Positions 8,669 through 16,704 of a DNA stretch of 62,954 bases are shown here, in pieces; the first letter of the stretch is position 1, and the number at the start of each line of letters is the position of its first letter. The DNA comes from Azoarcus sp. TTM-91 (GTDB taxonomy: Bacteria > Pseudomonadota > Gammaproteobacteria > Burkholderiales > Rhodocyclaceae). The position numbers were made by a program, and so were the translations under genes. The DNA lies in the NCBI RefSeq assembly GCF_012911025.1, contig NZ_WUEI01000019.1:1-62954 (forward strand). The letters are read 5' to 3'. The notes under the pieces are model-generated. The model saw only the letters and a program-made list of their open reading frames with translations, was not told the origin of the DNA and did no database searches.

Positions 8669-9664
8669 TTACAGCGCGTAGGGCTGGTGCATCCATTGCC
8701 GCACCAGCGCGGCGTCGCGCTCCGGCAGGTAGGCGAGGCCGTCTGCCAGGTCGGCGAACACCTCGGCCGTCAGGTTGCGCGGCACGCGGCGGCCGGCCAG
8801 CAGGTGGAAGTACCAGGCGAAGCCATAGCCGGCGGCGCGATCGAACTCGTGCAGCTGCTGCGCCAGCGCGGTGCCGCGGCTGGGGGTGGCGGGCGCGCTC
8901 CAGGCCGGCGGGTGGACGGCCACCGGCGAGGCGGCGTAGCGGGTCTGGCGGTAGCGGTCCAGGTGCTCGGACAGGGCTAGCACCCAGCGATCGCAGAAGC
9001 GCGTCTGCTGGCCGGCGCTGCTGGCCTGCCATTCGCCGAGGAAGCGCAGCACCGGCGCCGGCTTGCCGCTCTGTTCGGCCATGCGGCCGAGATAGGCGGC
9101 GATGTCGACCAGGCGGCGGAAGTTGTAGCGGGAGGGGCCCAGCGGCAGCGGTGGCGGGCTGTCGGCCGGGCGGTCGAGCAAGGCCTCGGCGGTGGCCGGC
9201 GTGTCGGTGATGGCGGTGAGTCTGTGGCTGGCCACCTCCTGCAGCTCCTCGATCTCCAGCTGCAGGTAGTCTGCCGGGCCGCTGCCCCAGGGAGCGACGA
9301 AGTAATGGCTCACGCCCTGTTCCAGCGTCACCGTGAGGCCGGCATCGGCGTGGTGTTCGAGGAAGACGTCGCCATCCTCGCTGCACTCGGCCCAGGCCTG
9401 CTCCAGCCAGGCCAGTGCGTCTTCGGCCACCGTGGCGCCGCTGGCGTCCAGGATGCGGCCGGGCCGGAACCAGCCGCCGCGCGACAGCCGCGGCACGAAC
9501 TCCGGGCCGCCCTCGCGCCGCAGGGCGTCGAGCAGGGCGGCGTGCCCCGGAACCGGGGCGATGGTGGCGCACAGGCGGAACACCGTCTCGGTCAGCGTGG
9601 CGGGAAACTTGCCGCTGTCGGCCGCGGTGGCGGAAACGGGCAGGGTGGCGGGGGCGTCGGTCAT
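8669..9664 (-). CDS. Hypothetical protein between LRV protein and nifE
   Basis: A 331-aa soluble protein that I do not recognise. It has no signal peptide, membrane helix or nucleotide-binding motif. Notable stretches are an acidic central part (DGDVFLEHHADAGLTVTLEQ), a proline-rich linker near residue 170, and a helical C-terminal part (FDRAAGYGFAWYFHLLAGRR). ATG 9664 follows CCGAGGACCGCGCC. It is 54 bp after the LRV-repeat gene on the same strand, so the two probably share a transcript. Its place next to nifE suggests a nitrogen-fixation accessory role, but nothing in the sequence shows one. Confidence 0.6.
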   Translation of the reverse strand: MTDAPATLPVSATAADSGKFPATLTETVFRLCATIAPVPGHAALLDALRREGGPEFVPRLSRGGWFRPGRILDASGATVAEDALAWLEQAWAECSEDGDVFLEHHADAGLTVTLEQGVSHYFVAPWGSGPADYLQLEIEELQEVASHRLTAITDTPATAEALLDRPADSPPPLPLGPSRYNFRRLVDIAAYLGRMAEQSGKPAPVLRFLGEWQASSAGQQTRFCDRWVLALSEHLDRYRQTRYAASPVAVHPPAWSAPATPSRGTALAQQLHEFDRAAGYGFAWYFHLLAGRRVPRNLTAEVFADLADGLAYLPERDAALVRQWMHQPYAL

Positions 9665-9718
9665 GGCGCGGTCCTCGGTTAGGCGTGGTGCATCGGGAAA
9701 CGGGTGGGGCGCGGAGCC

Positions 9719-10534
9719 TCAGCTCGGGCCGGCGGACAGGCGTTCGGCGGCGAGCAGGCGGACGTCGGGCTCCGGGTCGTCCAGCACCGCGGGGAGCGCC
9801 TCCAGCGGGGCCTGCTGCACGGCGGCGGCGCGTACCAGCCACTCCGGGTCGGCGAGCAGCTGGGCGGCGTCGGCCGGCAGCATGCGGCTGGCGGCCAGGG
9901 CGCGCACTTCCGGCTCCGGGTCGGCGGCCAGCTTGCCCAGGGCGAAGGCCGGCAGGCGGCGGGCGATCTCCTTGCGCACCGCCGGGTCGGGGTCGTCCAC
10001 CATCTGCGGCAGCTGGCCGTGGGGCAGGCGGCGGGCGACATGGATGCGCACGCCGTAGTCAGGGTCGCGCAGCATGCGGGCGAGGCCGGCGGGCGGCATG
10101 CGGGTGGCGACGGTGATGCGCACCTCGCGGTCGGGGTCGCGCGCCATGCGCTCCAGCACCTCGCCCTCGGCCCGCACCGCCACCGCGCGGCGCACCACCT
10201 CGTCCTCGTCGTGCTCCAGCCGCATTGCCGCCGCCTGCGGCGCATAGCGCACGGCGATGGCGCGCCGTTCCCAGAAGGGATCGTCCAGGCAGAACTCCGC
10301 CCACTCGGGATTGCGCGCGAGGAAGCGGTCGATCTGGCGGCCGCTGTAGACGAACAGGCAGGCGTCGCCCGGCCCGCAGCGGCCCTTGGGCAGGGTGTCC
10401 TCGCGCAGCTCGCACTGCGTACAGGGGTTGGCGGGCGGTGCGTAGTCGCCGTGGCCGGCCGGCGGGGCGTCGGATTCGTAGTCCAAGGCGATAGGGAGCG
10501 TGCGCTCTGCGTAGGTGGGTTGACGTTCTCCCAT
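9719..10534 (-). CDS. [4Fe-4S] leucine-rich-repeat-variant (LRV) protein
   Basis: Nif-associated protein of the type crystallised from Azotobacter vinelandii: an N-terminal 4-Cys cluster domain (NPCTQC and GRCGPGDAC) followed by tandem ~24-residue LRV helical repeats (for example DPDREVRITVATRMP, DPDYGVRIHVARRLP, DPDPAVRKEIARRLP). The function is unknown; a redox-sensing or interaction role is usual speculation. The start is uncertain: ATG 10534 gives 271 aa, ATG 10552 adds six residues, and neither has a good ribosome site. It reads away from gloB, and the 338-bp gap between them holds the dyad and promoters listed next. Confidence 0.85.
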   Translation of the reverse strand: MGERQPTYAERTLPIALDYESDAPPAGHGDYAPPANPCTQCELREDTLPKGRCGPGDACLFVYSGRQIDRFLARNPEWAEFCLDDPFWERRAIAVRYAPQAAAMRLEHDEDEVVRRAVAVRAEGEVLERMARDPDREVRITVATRMPPAGLARMLRDPDYGVRIHVARRLPHGQLPQMVDDPDPAVRKEIARRLPAFALGKLAADPEPEVRALAASRMLPADAAQLLADPEWLVRAAAVQQAPLEALPAVLDDPEPDVRLLAAERLSAGPS

Positions 10535-10672
10535 GCCAGCCGCAAGCGGCATGCCAACCGCGATAAGCCCTTGTCCTTCAAGGTTTGGCTGCCCGCCGGC
10601 GAGTGGTTTTTGGGGCAATTGCGACAAAGCGCGGGGCGGATTGTGGCGATTGCGCTAGAGCGGCTTGCCGCC

Positions 10673-10688
10673 GGCGGCGAACGTGCCA
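10673..10688 (-). promoter_or_regulatory. Weak sigma54-like element facing the LRV gene
   Basis: The minus strand reads TGGCACGTTCGCCGCC. The -24 half is perfect and GG-N10-GC spacing is right, but -12 is CCGCC instead of TTGCW. It lies 26 bp from the dyad at 10715, closer than is usual, so the site may be fortuitous. Confidence 0.35.
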
Positions 10689-10714
10689 GCCCGCGACGCC
10701 GGCGCCCGGACGCT

Positions 10715-10729
10715 GTCCGATTCTCGGAC
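10715..10729. promoter_or_regulatory. Dyad activator site upstream of gloB
   Basis: GTCCGATTCTCGGAC, a 6-3-6 palindrome identical to the copy at 11751. It lies 76 bp upstream of a sigma54 promoter driving glyoxalase II. The same dyad recurs before four other sigma54 promoters in the window (see findings), so I read it as an enhancer, most likely for the activator encoded at 27428-29497. Confidence 0.7.
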
Positions 10730-10805
10730 GCCGGCCTGCCCCGCACCGCCCGGCGGTGGCGGCCAAAGCCGCGCCGCGACTGGCTTTGCGCCGCCGGCGC
10801 CGGTT

Positions 10806-10821
10806 TGGCGCGGCCCTTGCA
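10806..10821 (+). promoter_or_regulatory. sigma54 promoter of gloB
   Basis: TGGCGCGGCCCTTGCA: one mismatch to TGGCACG-N4-TTGCA, spacing intact, 51 bp before the AGGAGA-preceded ATG. Confidence 0.75.
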
Positions 10822-10872
10822 ATGGAGGCGCAGACGCCGCCACAGGCGCCCTCGATTCCACAGGAGACAGCA

Positions 10873-11694
10873 ATGCGAGCAGCACTCTCATGCCAAGGCC
10901 GGTCGGCCGGGCGGGGCAAGGCCATGACGGACATCAGGCTGCGGGCGATTCCCGCCTTCGACGACAACTACATCTGGCTGATGAGCCTGGGCCGGCAGGC
11001 GGTGGTGGTGGACCCCGGCGACGCCGCGCCGGTGCTGGCGGCGCTGGAGGGCGGCGGGCTGAAGCTGCGGGCGGTGTTGCTCACCCACCACCATGCGGAC
11101 CATGTCGGCGGCGTCGCCGCACTGCTGGCGGACCAGCCGGTGCCGGTGTACGGCCCGGCGCTGGAGGGCATCCCGACCGTCACCCGGCCGTTGGCGGACG
11201 GCGACCGGCTGGCGCCCTTCGACGGCCACGCCGGTTTCGAGGTGTTGGCGCTGCCGGGCCATACCCGCGGGCACATCGCCTATTACGACGGCGCCCGTCT
11301 GTTCTGCGGCGACACCCTGTTTCCCTGCGGCTGCGGCCGGGTGTTCGAGGGCACGATGGCGCAGATGCATGCCTCGCTGGCGCGGCTGGCGGCGCTGCCG
11401 CCGGTCACCCAGGTTTACTGCGCCCATGAGTACAGCCTGGCCAATGCCCGCTTCGCCCTCGCGGTGGAGCCGGACAACCGTGCGCTGCAGGCGCGCCAGC
11501 GCTGGATGGCGGCGCGGCGCGAAGCCGGCCTGCCCACCGTGCCCTCGCTGCTGCGCGACGAGCTGGACACCAACCCCTTCCTGCGCTGTGCCGCCGCCCC
11601 GGTACGCGAGCGGGTGGCCGCCCACGGCGGCCGGATGCCGGCGGACGAGGCGGAGACCTTCGCGCTGCTGCGGGAGTGGAAGAACGTGTTCTAG
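10873..11694 (+). CDS. gloB: Hydroxyacylglutathione hydrolase (glyoxalase II)
   Basis: Cytoplasmic binuclear metallo-beta-lactamase-fold enzyme that hydrolyses S-D-lactoylglutathione to D-lactate and glutathione, the second step of methylglyoxal detoxification. The metal motif THHHADHVGG, the later GHTRGHIAYY and FCGDTLF, and the C-terminal glyoxalase-II domain (ALQARQRWMAARREAGLPT) are all present. I take ATG 10873 because AGGAGACAGCA precedes it; ATG 10924 (256 aa) gives the length most usual for the family and is the alternative. Its own sigma54 promoter and dyad link it to the monooxygenase cluster rather than to constitutive housekeeping. Confidence 0.92.
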   Translation: MRAALSCQGRSAGRGKAMTDIRLRAIPAFDDNYIWLMSLGRQAVVVDPGDAAPVLAALEGGGLKLRAVLLTHHHADHVGGVAALLADQPVPVYGPALEGIPTVTRPLADGDRLAPFDGHAGFEVLALPGHTRGHIAYYDGARLFCGDTLFPCGCGRVFEGTMAQMHASLARLAALPPVTQVYCAHEYSLANARFALAVEPDNRALQARQRWMAARREAGLPTVPSLLRDELDTNPFLRCAAAPVRERVAAHGGRMPADEAETFALLREWKNVF

Positions 11695-11707
11695 GCCGGC
11701 GGGCCGC

Positions 11708-11765
11708 GTCGCGTTTTCGGACAGCGCCGCGGCATCGCCGCCGCCGGGGCGTCCGATTCTCGGAC
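11708..11765. promoter_or_regulatory. Paired dyad activator sites upstream of the CobW operon
   Basis: Two copies 43 bp apart (start to start): an imperfect GTCGCGTTTTCGGAC at 11708-11722 whose right half matches, and a perfect GTCCGATTCTCGGAC at 11751-11765. The perfect copy is 95 bp upstream of the -24 element, with strongly AT-rich DNA (11803-11845) in between, unusual for this genome and suited to DNA bending. Confidence 0.7.
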
Positions 11766-11860
11766 AGGGCGGCCGGGCTTCCCGCCAGCCGGCAGCGGTC
11801 CGTCAAATAAAATCATTTAAATACAGTTTGTTATTTCATTTTCTCCCAGCCTGAACGGCA

Positions 11861-11876
11861 TGGCTTGGAAGTTGCT
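11861..11876 (+). promoter_or_regulatory. sigma54 promoter of the CobW/WD40 operon
   Basis: TGGCTTGGAAGTTGCT: TGGC at -24, TTGCT at -12, GG-N10-GC spacing correct, two mismatches in the -24 flank. Confidence 0.65.
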
Positions 11877-11916
11877 GAGCAGGCGGCACAGCGCAGTCCA
11901 TGCGCGGGAGGAGACG

Positions 11917-11985
11917 ATGAAAGCAGCCAACAGAGAGGCGGCGGGGAGGCGTATCTCCGCCGGGGCCGGAGCGCGGCCATGCTGA
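11917..11985 (+). CDS. Possible 22-aa leader peptide
   Basis: MKAANREAAGRRISAGAGARPC encoded from an ATG with an excellent ribosome site (GGGAGGAGACG). It begins about 40 nt after the sigma54 -12 element, and its stop codon overlaps the start of the next gene in a different frame. It is basic and ends in Pro-Cys. It could couple translation of the operon or act as a leader; alternatively the strong ribosome site is all that matters. No family is recognised. Confidence 0.4.
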   Translation: MKAANREAAGRRISAGAGARPC

Positions 11986-12308
11986 GCGCGGCCGAACTGG
12001 CGGAATGCAAGCCGCACGCGCTGGACTTCGCCGGCCGGGCGCACTGGCGGGTGCGGCTGGTGGCGGAGCTGGTGGAGATCAACGCCATGCACCTGCGCGC
12101 CGAAACCCGCCGCGCCGGCGCCGACATCGAGCTGCAGGGCGCGCTGGAGCAGGGCTCGCTGCTGCGTGGCGCTGGCGGGGTCACCGAGTTGCGGCAGGCG
12201 CTGAGCGCCGCCGAGGCGCAGCTGGACGCGCTGGAACAGCAGCGCGAGGAACTGCTGGCCATGCTGGACGCGGTCAATGCCGCCGAGGCTGGCGGGAGGC
12301 TGTCATGA
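11979..12308 (+). CDS. Hypothetical protein, first large ORF of CobW operon
   Basis: A 109-aa soluble protein, not recognised. Its second half is a predicted coiled coil (TELRQALSAAEAQLDALEQQ followed by REELLAMLDAVNAAE). The start at ATG 11979 is chosen because GGAG lies close upstream and the frame before it is shared with the leader. It overlaps the CobW gene by ATGA. Small proteins of this kind next to CobW GTPases could be metal-chaperone partners; this is inference from position only. Confidence 0.6.
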   Translation: MLSAAELAECKPHALDFAGRAHWRVRLVAELVEINAMHLRAETRRAGADIELQGALEQGSLLRGAGGVTELRQALSAAEAQLDALEQQREELLAMLDAVNAAEAGGRLS

Positions 12309-13288
12309 GCGCCGCGCCGGAGCGCCTGCCGGTCACCGTGCTCACCGGCTTCCTCGGCGCCGGCAAGACCACCCTGCTCAACCACCTGCTGCGCACCAGC
12401 GGCCGCCGCTACGCCGTCATCGTCAACGAGTACGGCGAGATCGGCATAGACGGCGAGTTGGTGGTCGGCGCCGAGGAAGAGGTGCTGGAGCTCAACAACG
12501 GCTGCATCTGCTGCAAGGTGCGCGGCGACCTCATCCGGGTGGTCGGCGGCCTGCTCAAGCGCCGCGGCCGCTTCGACGGCATCCTGATCGAGACCACCGG
12601 CCTGGCCGACCCGGCGCCGGTGGTGCAGTCCTTCATGGCGGACGACGAGATCCGCCAGTCCGCGCGGGTGGATGGCGTGGTCTGCGTGGTCGATGCCCGC
12701 CACTTTCTCGCCAGCCTGGCGCGCACCCGCGAGGCCGGCGTGCAGCTCGCCCACGCCAGTTGCGTGGTGGTGAACAAGGCCGAACTGGCGGAGGCGGACA
12801 CGCTGGCGGCGGTGGAGGCGGAGATCGCCCGCCTCAACCCCGGCGCCAGCCTGCAGCGCAGCGTGGGCGGCGCGGTGCCGGCGGCGCAGCTGCTGGACCA
12901 GGGCGCCTTCGAACTGCCGCGGCTGGCGCTACCGGCCGGCGGCGGCGAGCGCTACTACCGGGCGGTGGCGCCCGGCCGCCACAGCGATGGCCTGGAGTGC
13001 GTGTCGGTGGTGCTGCAACGGCCGCTGGAGCGCCAGCGCTTCCTCGGCTGGCTGCAGCGGCTGGTGGCCGAATGCGGCGACCGCCTGCTGCGCAGCAAGG
13101 GCATCGTCGCCCTCGCCGGCGCGGAGCGGCGCTTCGTCTTCCAGGGCGTGCACATGATGATGGACAGCGACTTCGACCGCCCCTGGCACAGCGGCGAGGC
13201 GCGCGACAGCCGGCTGGTGTTCATCGGCCACGACCTTGCCGGCCTGTCGTTGCAGGCCGGGCTGGACGCCTGTCAGGTGGCGGCATGA
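12305..13288 (+). CDS. CobW/COG0523-family G3E GTPase, metal chaperone
   Basis: A 327-aa G3E GTPase: Walker A GFLGAGKTT (residues 15-23), the metal-binding GCICC motif (66-70), switch region ETTGLADPAPV, and the NKAE base-recognition motif. The CobW_C domain occupies the last ~100 residues. Relatives insert Zn, Co or Fe into client enzymes. The operon with a WD40 protein, an outer-membrane channel and a neighbouring metal ABC transporter, all behind the same dyad/sigma54 signals as the diiron monooxygenase, suggests metal delivery for that enzyme. The metal itself cannot be read from sequence. Confidence 0.9.
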   Translation: MSAAPERLPVTVLTGFLGAGKTTLLNHLLRTSGRRYAVIVNEYGEIGIDGELVVGAEEEVLELNNGCICCKVRGDLIRVVGGLLKRRGRFDGILIETTGLADPAPVVQSFMADDEIRQSARVDGVVCVVDARHFLASLARTREAGVQLAHASCVVVNKAELAEADTLAAVEAEIARLNPGASLQRSVGGAVPAAQLLDQGAFELPRLALPAGGGERYYRAVAPGRHSDGLECVSVVLQRPLERQRFLGWLQRLVAECGDRLLRSKGIVALAGAERRFVFQGVHMMMDSDFDRPWHSGEARDSRLVFIGHDLAGLSLQAGLDACQVAA

Positions 13289-14364
13289 ACGCGCCCGCCG
13301 CAATGCCGCCGCTGCTGGAGCTGCTGGGCGAGCGCTGGCGGCTGGAGGTGCCGGTGGTGGCGCTGGCCTGGGCGCGCCAGGGTGGCCGGGTGGCCTTCGC
13401 CCTGGGCGACGGCGCAGTGGCGCTGGGCGGCCCGCTGCAGCCGCGCGGCGGCCGGCCACCGGCGGTGCCGCGCGAGCTGCAGCGCGTTCCCGCCCATGAG
13501 GGCGCCTGCCTGGCGCTGGCGGCCAGCGCCGACGGCTGCTTCCTCAGCGGCGGCGACGACGGCCGCCTGCTGTGCATCCTGCCGCCGCGCGCCTACGCCG
13601 AGGAACTGGCGCGCCATCCCGGCGAGTGGCTGGACCGGGTCGCCGCCGGCGCCCGCGGGCTGCGCGCCTGCGCCAGCGGCAAGCGGGTGTGGCTGCAAGG
13701 GCCGGAGCTGGAGGACGAGGTGATCGAGCTGGCGCTACCCTGCGGCGTCACCGCGCTGGCCTTCGACCCCGCTGGCGGCAGGCTGGCCATCGCCGGCCAC
13801 GGCGGCGTTTCCCTGTGGTCGGCGGCGGACAGGTCGCTGCGCCGGCTGGACGCGCCCGGCTATCACCGCAGCCTGGCCTGGAGCGCCGACGGCCGCTTCC
13901 TCGCCAGCGGCCTGCAGGAGAACGCGGTGGGCTGCTGGCGGCTGGGCGACGGCCGCCATTTCCTGTTCGAAGGCCACGCCGGCCAGCCGCGCGGCCTTGC
14001 CTTCGCTGCCCGCGGCCATCTGCTCGCTGCCGGCGGCGGGCCCATGGTGGCCGCCTGGGATCTGGACCAGCCGCGGCCGGCCGCCGGCCGCATCGAGTTC
14101 GGCTACCCCAGCCGGGTGCCGGTCACCGCGCTGGCCTGGCATCCGGCGCGCGCGGTGGCGGCGGTGGGCTACCACAACGGCGCGGTGCTGCTGTGCCGGC
14201 CGGGCGGGCAGCACAGCCTGTTCGTCAAAGGCTCGGGCGGCGGGCCGGTGGAAGCGCTGGCCTGGGCGCCGGATGGCGGCGCGCTGGCGCTGGGCACGCA
14301 GCAGGGCGATGCCGCGGTGGTGGCGGTACCGGCCGAGATCCTGACCATGGCCCGCACGGCCTGA
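13285..14364 (+). CDS. WD40-repeat protein of the CobW operon
   Basis: A 359-aa predicted seven-bladed beta-propeller. Repeat-like units include LALAASADGCFLSGGDDGRL, TALAFDPAGGRLAIAGHGGV, SLAWSADGRFLASGLQENAV and TALAWHPARAVAAVGYHNGA. No signal peptide is seen, so it is probably cytoplasmic. It overlaps cobW by ATGA. Propellers often act as binding platforms and are recurrently found beside CobW GTPases; the partner is not known. Confidence 0.85.
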   Translation: MNAPAAMPPLLELLGERWRLEVPVVALAWARQGGRVAFALGDGAVALGGPLQPRGGRPPAVPRELQRVPAHEGACLALAASADGCFLSGGDDGRLLCILPPRAYAEELARHPGEWLDRVAAGARGLRACASGKRVWLQGPELEDEVIELALPCGVTALAFDPAGGRLAIAGHGGVSLWSAADRSLRRLDAPGYHRSLAWSADGRFLASGLQENAVGCWRLGDGRHFLFEGHAGQPRGLAFAARGHLLAAGGGPMVAAWDLDQPRPAAGRIEFGYPSRVPVTALAWHPARAVAAVGYHNGAVLLCRPGGQHSLFVKGSGGGPVEALAWAPDGGALALGTQQGDAAVVAVPAEILTMARTA

Positions 14365-14433
14365 GGCGTCGCGGGCCGGACAAGGCAACAAGACACACCA
14401 GACACACCCATAAGAAACCAAGAGGAGACAGCG

Positions 14434-14646
14434 ATGGACAAGCAGACCTTCACCCCTGGCGCCCAGGACACGGCCGAAGCCGATGCCAAGGACGCCTTCT
14501 TCGAGCAGGTGGCGGCCATCTCGGAACAGATGATCGCCGGCTACGGCCGCGACTTCGCCATGGGCGTGCTGCTGCTGGCGGCGCGTTACATCGCGCAGAA
14601 CCGGCCGGCCGAGGCCGAGCCGCCGCAGATCGTCACCCAGCCCTGA
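14434..14646 (+). CDS. Small hypothetical protein of the CobW operon
   Basis: A 70-aa protein with an excellent ribosome site (AAGAGGAGACAGCG). It has an acidic N terminus and an amphipathic to hydrophobic centre (YGRDFAMGVLLLAARYIAQN) that could be one short helix rather than a true membrane span. Not recognised. It lies between the WD40 gene and the outer-membrane channel. Confidence 0.65.
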   Translation: MDKQTFTPGAQDTAEADAKDAFFEQVAAISEQMIAGYGRDFAMGVLLLAARYIAQNRPAEAEPPQIVTQP

Positions 14647-14784
14647 GGACCGTGCCCCGCGCAGCCGCGGGGCCGGCCGAGCACGGCGCGAACCGGGAGA
14701 CAGCGCGCCGGCCCCGCAGAGGGCCGCGCCGCATCGCGGGCGGTTTCGCCTGCCCGCGCACGCCAACAGCTAGAGGAGTCGAAG

Positions 14785-15747
14785 ATGGCTATACACAGCC
14801 AAGGGGAAGTCATGCCCGGCGCGCGGCGCACGCTGGAGCCTGACGGGGAATCGCCGGGCCGGCCGGCGGCGGGCGCGCTGGGCGCCGCAGCGCGTACCGC
14901 GGGCCTGGCGGCGGGCCTGGCCGCGGCCAGCAGCGGCGCCTGGGCGCTGGAGATGGACGCCGGCGACGATACCGCGCTGCCGGAAGGCACCAATCTGGCG
15001 GTGCTCTACTACCAGCATGTGGAGCGCGACCGCCTCTACGTGGATGGCGACAAGGCGCCGGGCCGCAACAAGCTGGATTCGGACATCGGCATCGCCCGCT
15101 TCGTGCACTACACCAAGTTCGCCGGCATGACGATCAACCCCCAGTTCCTGCTGCCCTTCGGCCGCATGCACCTGGGCGGCGACCTTTCCGGCAGCGCCAG
15201 CGGCGTCGGCGATCTCATCCTCGCCTCGGTGTTCTGGCTGGTGGAGAAGCCGGAGAGCAACACCTACTTCGCCATCACGCCCTACGTCTATCTGCCCACC
15301 GGCAACTACGACAAGAACGACGCACTCAACCTTGGCGAGAACCGCTGGAAGGGCACGCTGCAACTGGGCTACATCACCGGCCTCACCGACAAGCTGCTGC
15401 TCGACCTCTATGCCGACGTCACCGTGTTCGGCAACAACAACGAGTACGGCCCCAACTCCGCCACGCTGAAGCAGGACCCGCTGTACCAGGTGCAGGGCTG
15501 GCTGCGCTACAAGCTCAGCGACGCCTGGGATGTGCGCGCCGGCTACTTCCACACCTGGGGCGGCGAAACCAAGGTGGACGGCGTATCCAGCGACGACCGC
15601 GTGCGCACCTCCAAGTACCAGGTGGGCACCGCCTGGTTCTACGAGCCCAAGGGCCAGCTGATCTTCACCTACGGCCAGGACGTGGCAGTGGAGAACGGCT
15701 TCCGCGAGCGCAGCCGGCTCAACTTCCGCTGGCTGAAACTGTTCTGA
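14785..15747 (+). CDS. Outer-membrane transporter, phenol/MetA-degradation channel family
   Basis: A 320-aa beta-barrel of the Phenol_MetA_deg (PF13557) type, frequent beside hydrocarbon- and phenol-degradation genes. It has a long basic leader with a hydrophobic segment (LAAGLAAASSGAWA, cleavage probably after ALE-type sequence near residue 56). Alternating beta strands follow (TYFAITPYVYLPTGNYDKND, LLLDLYADVTVFGNNNEYG), ending in FRWLKLF with the C-terminal aromatic typical of outer-membrane barrels. ATG 14785 follows GAGGAGTCGAAG. It probably takes up substrate or metal complex for this regulon; which one is open. Confidence 0.82.
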   Translation: MAIHSQGEVMPGARRTLEPDGESPGRPAAGALGAAARTAGLAAGLAAASSGAWALEMDAGDDTALPEGTNLAVLYYQHVERDRLYVDGDKAPGRNKLDSDIGIARFVHYTKFAGMTINPQFLLPFGRMHLGGDLSGSASGVGDLILASVFWLVEKPESNTYFAITPYVYLPTGNYDKNDALNLGENRWKGTLQLGYITGLTDKLLLDLYADVTVFGNNNEYGPNSATLKQDPLYQVQGWLRYKLSDAWDVRAGYFHTWGGETKVDGVSSDDRVRTSKYQVGTAWFYEPKGQLIFTYGQDVAVENGFRERSRLNFRWLKLF

Positions 15748-15795
15748 GGCGATCACCAGCCACAACGATCCCGTTCGCGCCCCGGGTGGGCGCCT

Positions 15796-15827
15796 GGTGC
15801 CGGGGCAGCCGCCCCGGCGCCCTTTTT
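15796..15827 (+). terminator. Rho-independent terminator/attenuator after the channel gene
   Basis: An 11-bp GC-rich stem (GGTGCCGGGGC with GCCCCGGCGCC, loop AGCC) followed by C and TTTTT. It lies between the channel gene and the DUF1097 gene, so the latter may be reached only by read-through. Confidence 0.75.
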
Positions 15828-15899
15828 CTTCCGCTTCCCTTTCCGCTTTGTTCAGCCGCGGCCCCAGGGCGTCGCCGGCGCATCCCAAGGAGTTCCGCA

Positions 15900-16421
15900 A
15901 TGTCCCGCCTCGCCGCGCTCTCGCTCAGCATCGGTCTGCTCGGTGGCTTCGCCACCTGGCTCTTCCTCACCGTGGGTGGGGTGCTCATCTGGGCCGCCTT
16001 CGTCGCCTGGGGCTGCTACTTCCAGGCCGGCGGCAACGCCCAGGCGCTGCGCAGCACCCTGGTGTGCAACACCTTCGGCGCCGCCGTGGCCTGGCTGGCC
16101 GCCATCGTCATCCTCGCCGTGCCGCTGGGCGAACTGCTGACGCCGCCGGGCTGGGCGGCGGCGGTGGTGTTCGCCACCGCCTGGCTGGTGTGCATGGCCG
16201 CCGGCATTCCGGCGCTGGCCACCATCCCCGCCAGCTTCTATGGCTACGCCAGCACTTTCGCCTTCCTGCTGCAGACGCCGGAAAAGATGAACCTGGCAGC
16301 GCTCACCAGCCCGGGGCTGGAGAACGCCTTCATCGTCACCGCCCTGTCCATGGCCCTGGGCGCGCTGTTCGGCTACGCCTCCGGCCGCCTGGGCGGGGCG
16401 CTGATGGCGCGGGCGGCCTGA
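15900..16421 (+). CDS. DUF1097 inner-membrane protein
   Basis: A 173-aa protein with about five hydrophobic helices and the DUF1097 (YcdZ-like) pattern LIWAAFVAWGCYFQAGGNAQAL. The role is unknown. ATG 15900 follows AAGGAGTTCCGCA. It sits after the terminator-like hairpin at 15796 and before the dyad pair at 16450, as the last gene of the CobW operon or a separate small unit. Confidence 0.85.
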   Translation: MSRLAALSLSIGLLGGFATWLFLTVGGVLIWAAFVAWGCYFQAGGNAQALRSTLVCNTFGAAVAWLAAIVILAVPLGELLTPPGWAAAVVFATAWLVCMAAGIPALATIPASFYGYASTFAFLLQTPEKMNLAALTSPGLENAFIVTALSMALGALFGYASGRLGGALMARAA

Positions 16422-16449
16422 GGCGCACGGCGCATGGCTACGCGGGTGC

Positions 16450-16496
16450 GTCCCAGAATCGGTCAGCGCCGGCCGGCCGGCGTCCCAAAGCGGGAC
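16450..16496. promoter_or_regulatory. Paired dyad activator sites upstream of the TroA-type ABC operon
   Basis: GTCCCAGAATCGGTC (16450-16464) and GTCCCAAAGCGGGAC (16482-16496), 32 bp apart start to start, about three helical turns. The second copy is 131 bp upstream of the -24 element. Confidence 0.72.
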
Positions 16497-16627
16497 GCGG
16501 CGGCGGCCGGGGCGTGGCCGTTCTGGCTCGCGCCCGGCCTGCCCGCGGCCCCGCAAGCCAGGCGGCGCAAGGCGAAGGCGCGCAGGGTGATGTGAGCAGG
16601 GGCGCCGCGGCCGTCGCGCCGCCGCCC

Positions 16628-16643
16628 TGGTCCGCCTCTTGCG
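16628..16643 (+). promoter_or_regulatory. sigma54 promoter of the TroA-type ABC operon
   Basis: TGGTCCGCCTCTTGCG: TGG at -24 and TTGC at -12 with GG-N10-GC spacing, but degenerate in the -24 tail. It is 61 bp before the binding-protein start. Confidence 0.55.
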
Positions 16644-16704
16644 ATGGCGGTGGAAAAACGTGGCCCGCCCACTGGAGGCGGGCCCGATCGGAGGAGAGCC
16701 GAGC

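Noticed and set aside
10673..10688. Confident sigma54 promoter for the LRV gene
   Set aside because: The -12 half is poor and the dyad is too close; kept only as a low-confidence element.
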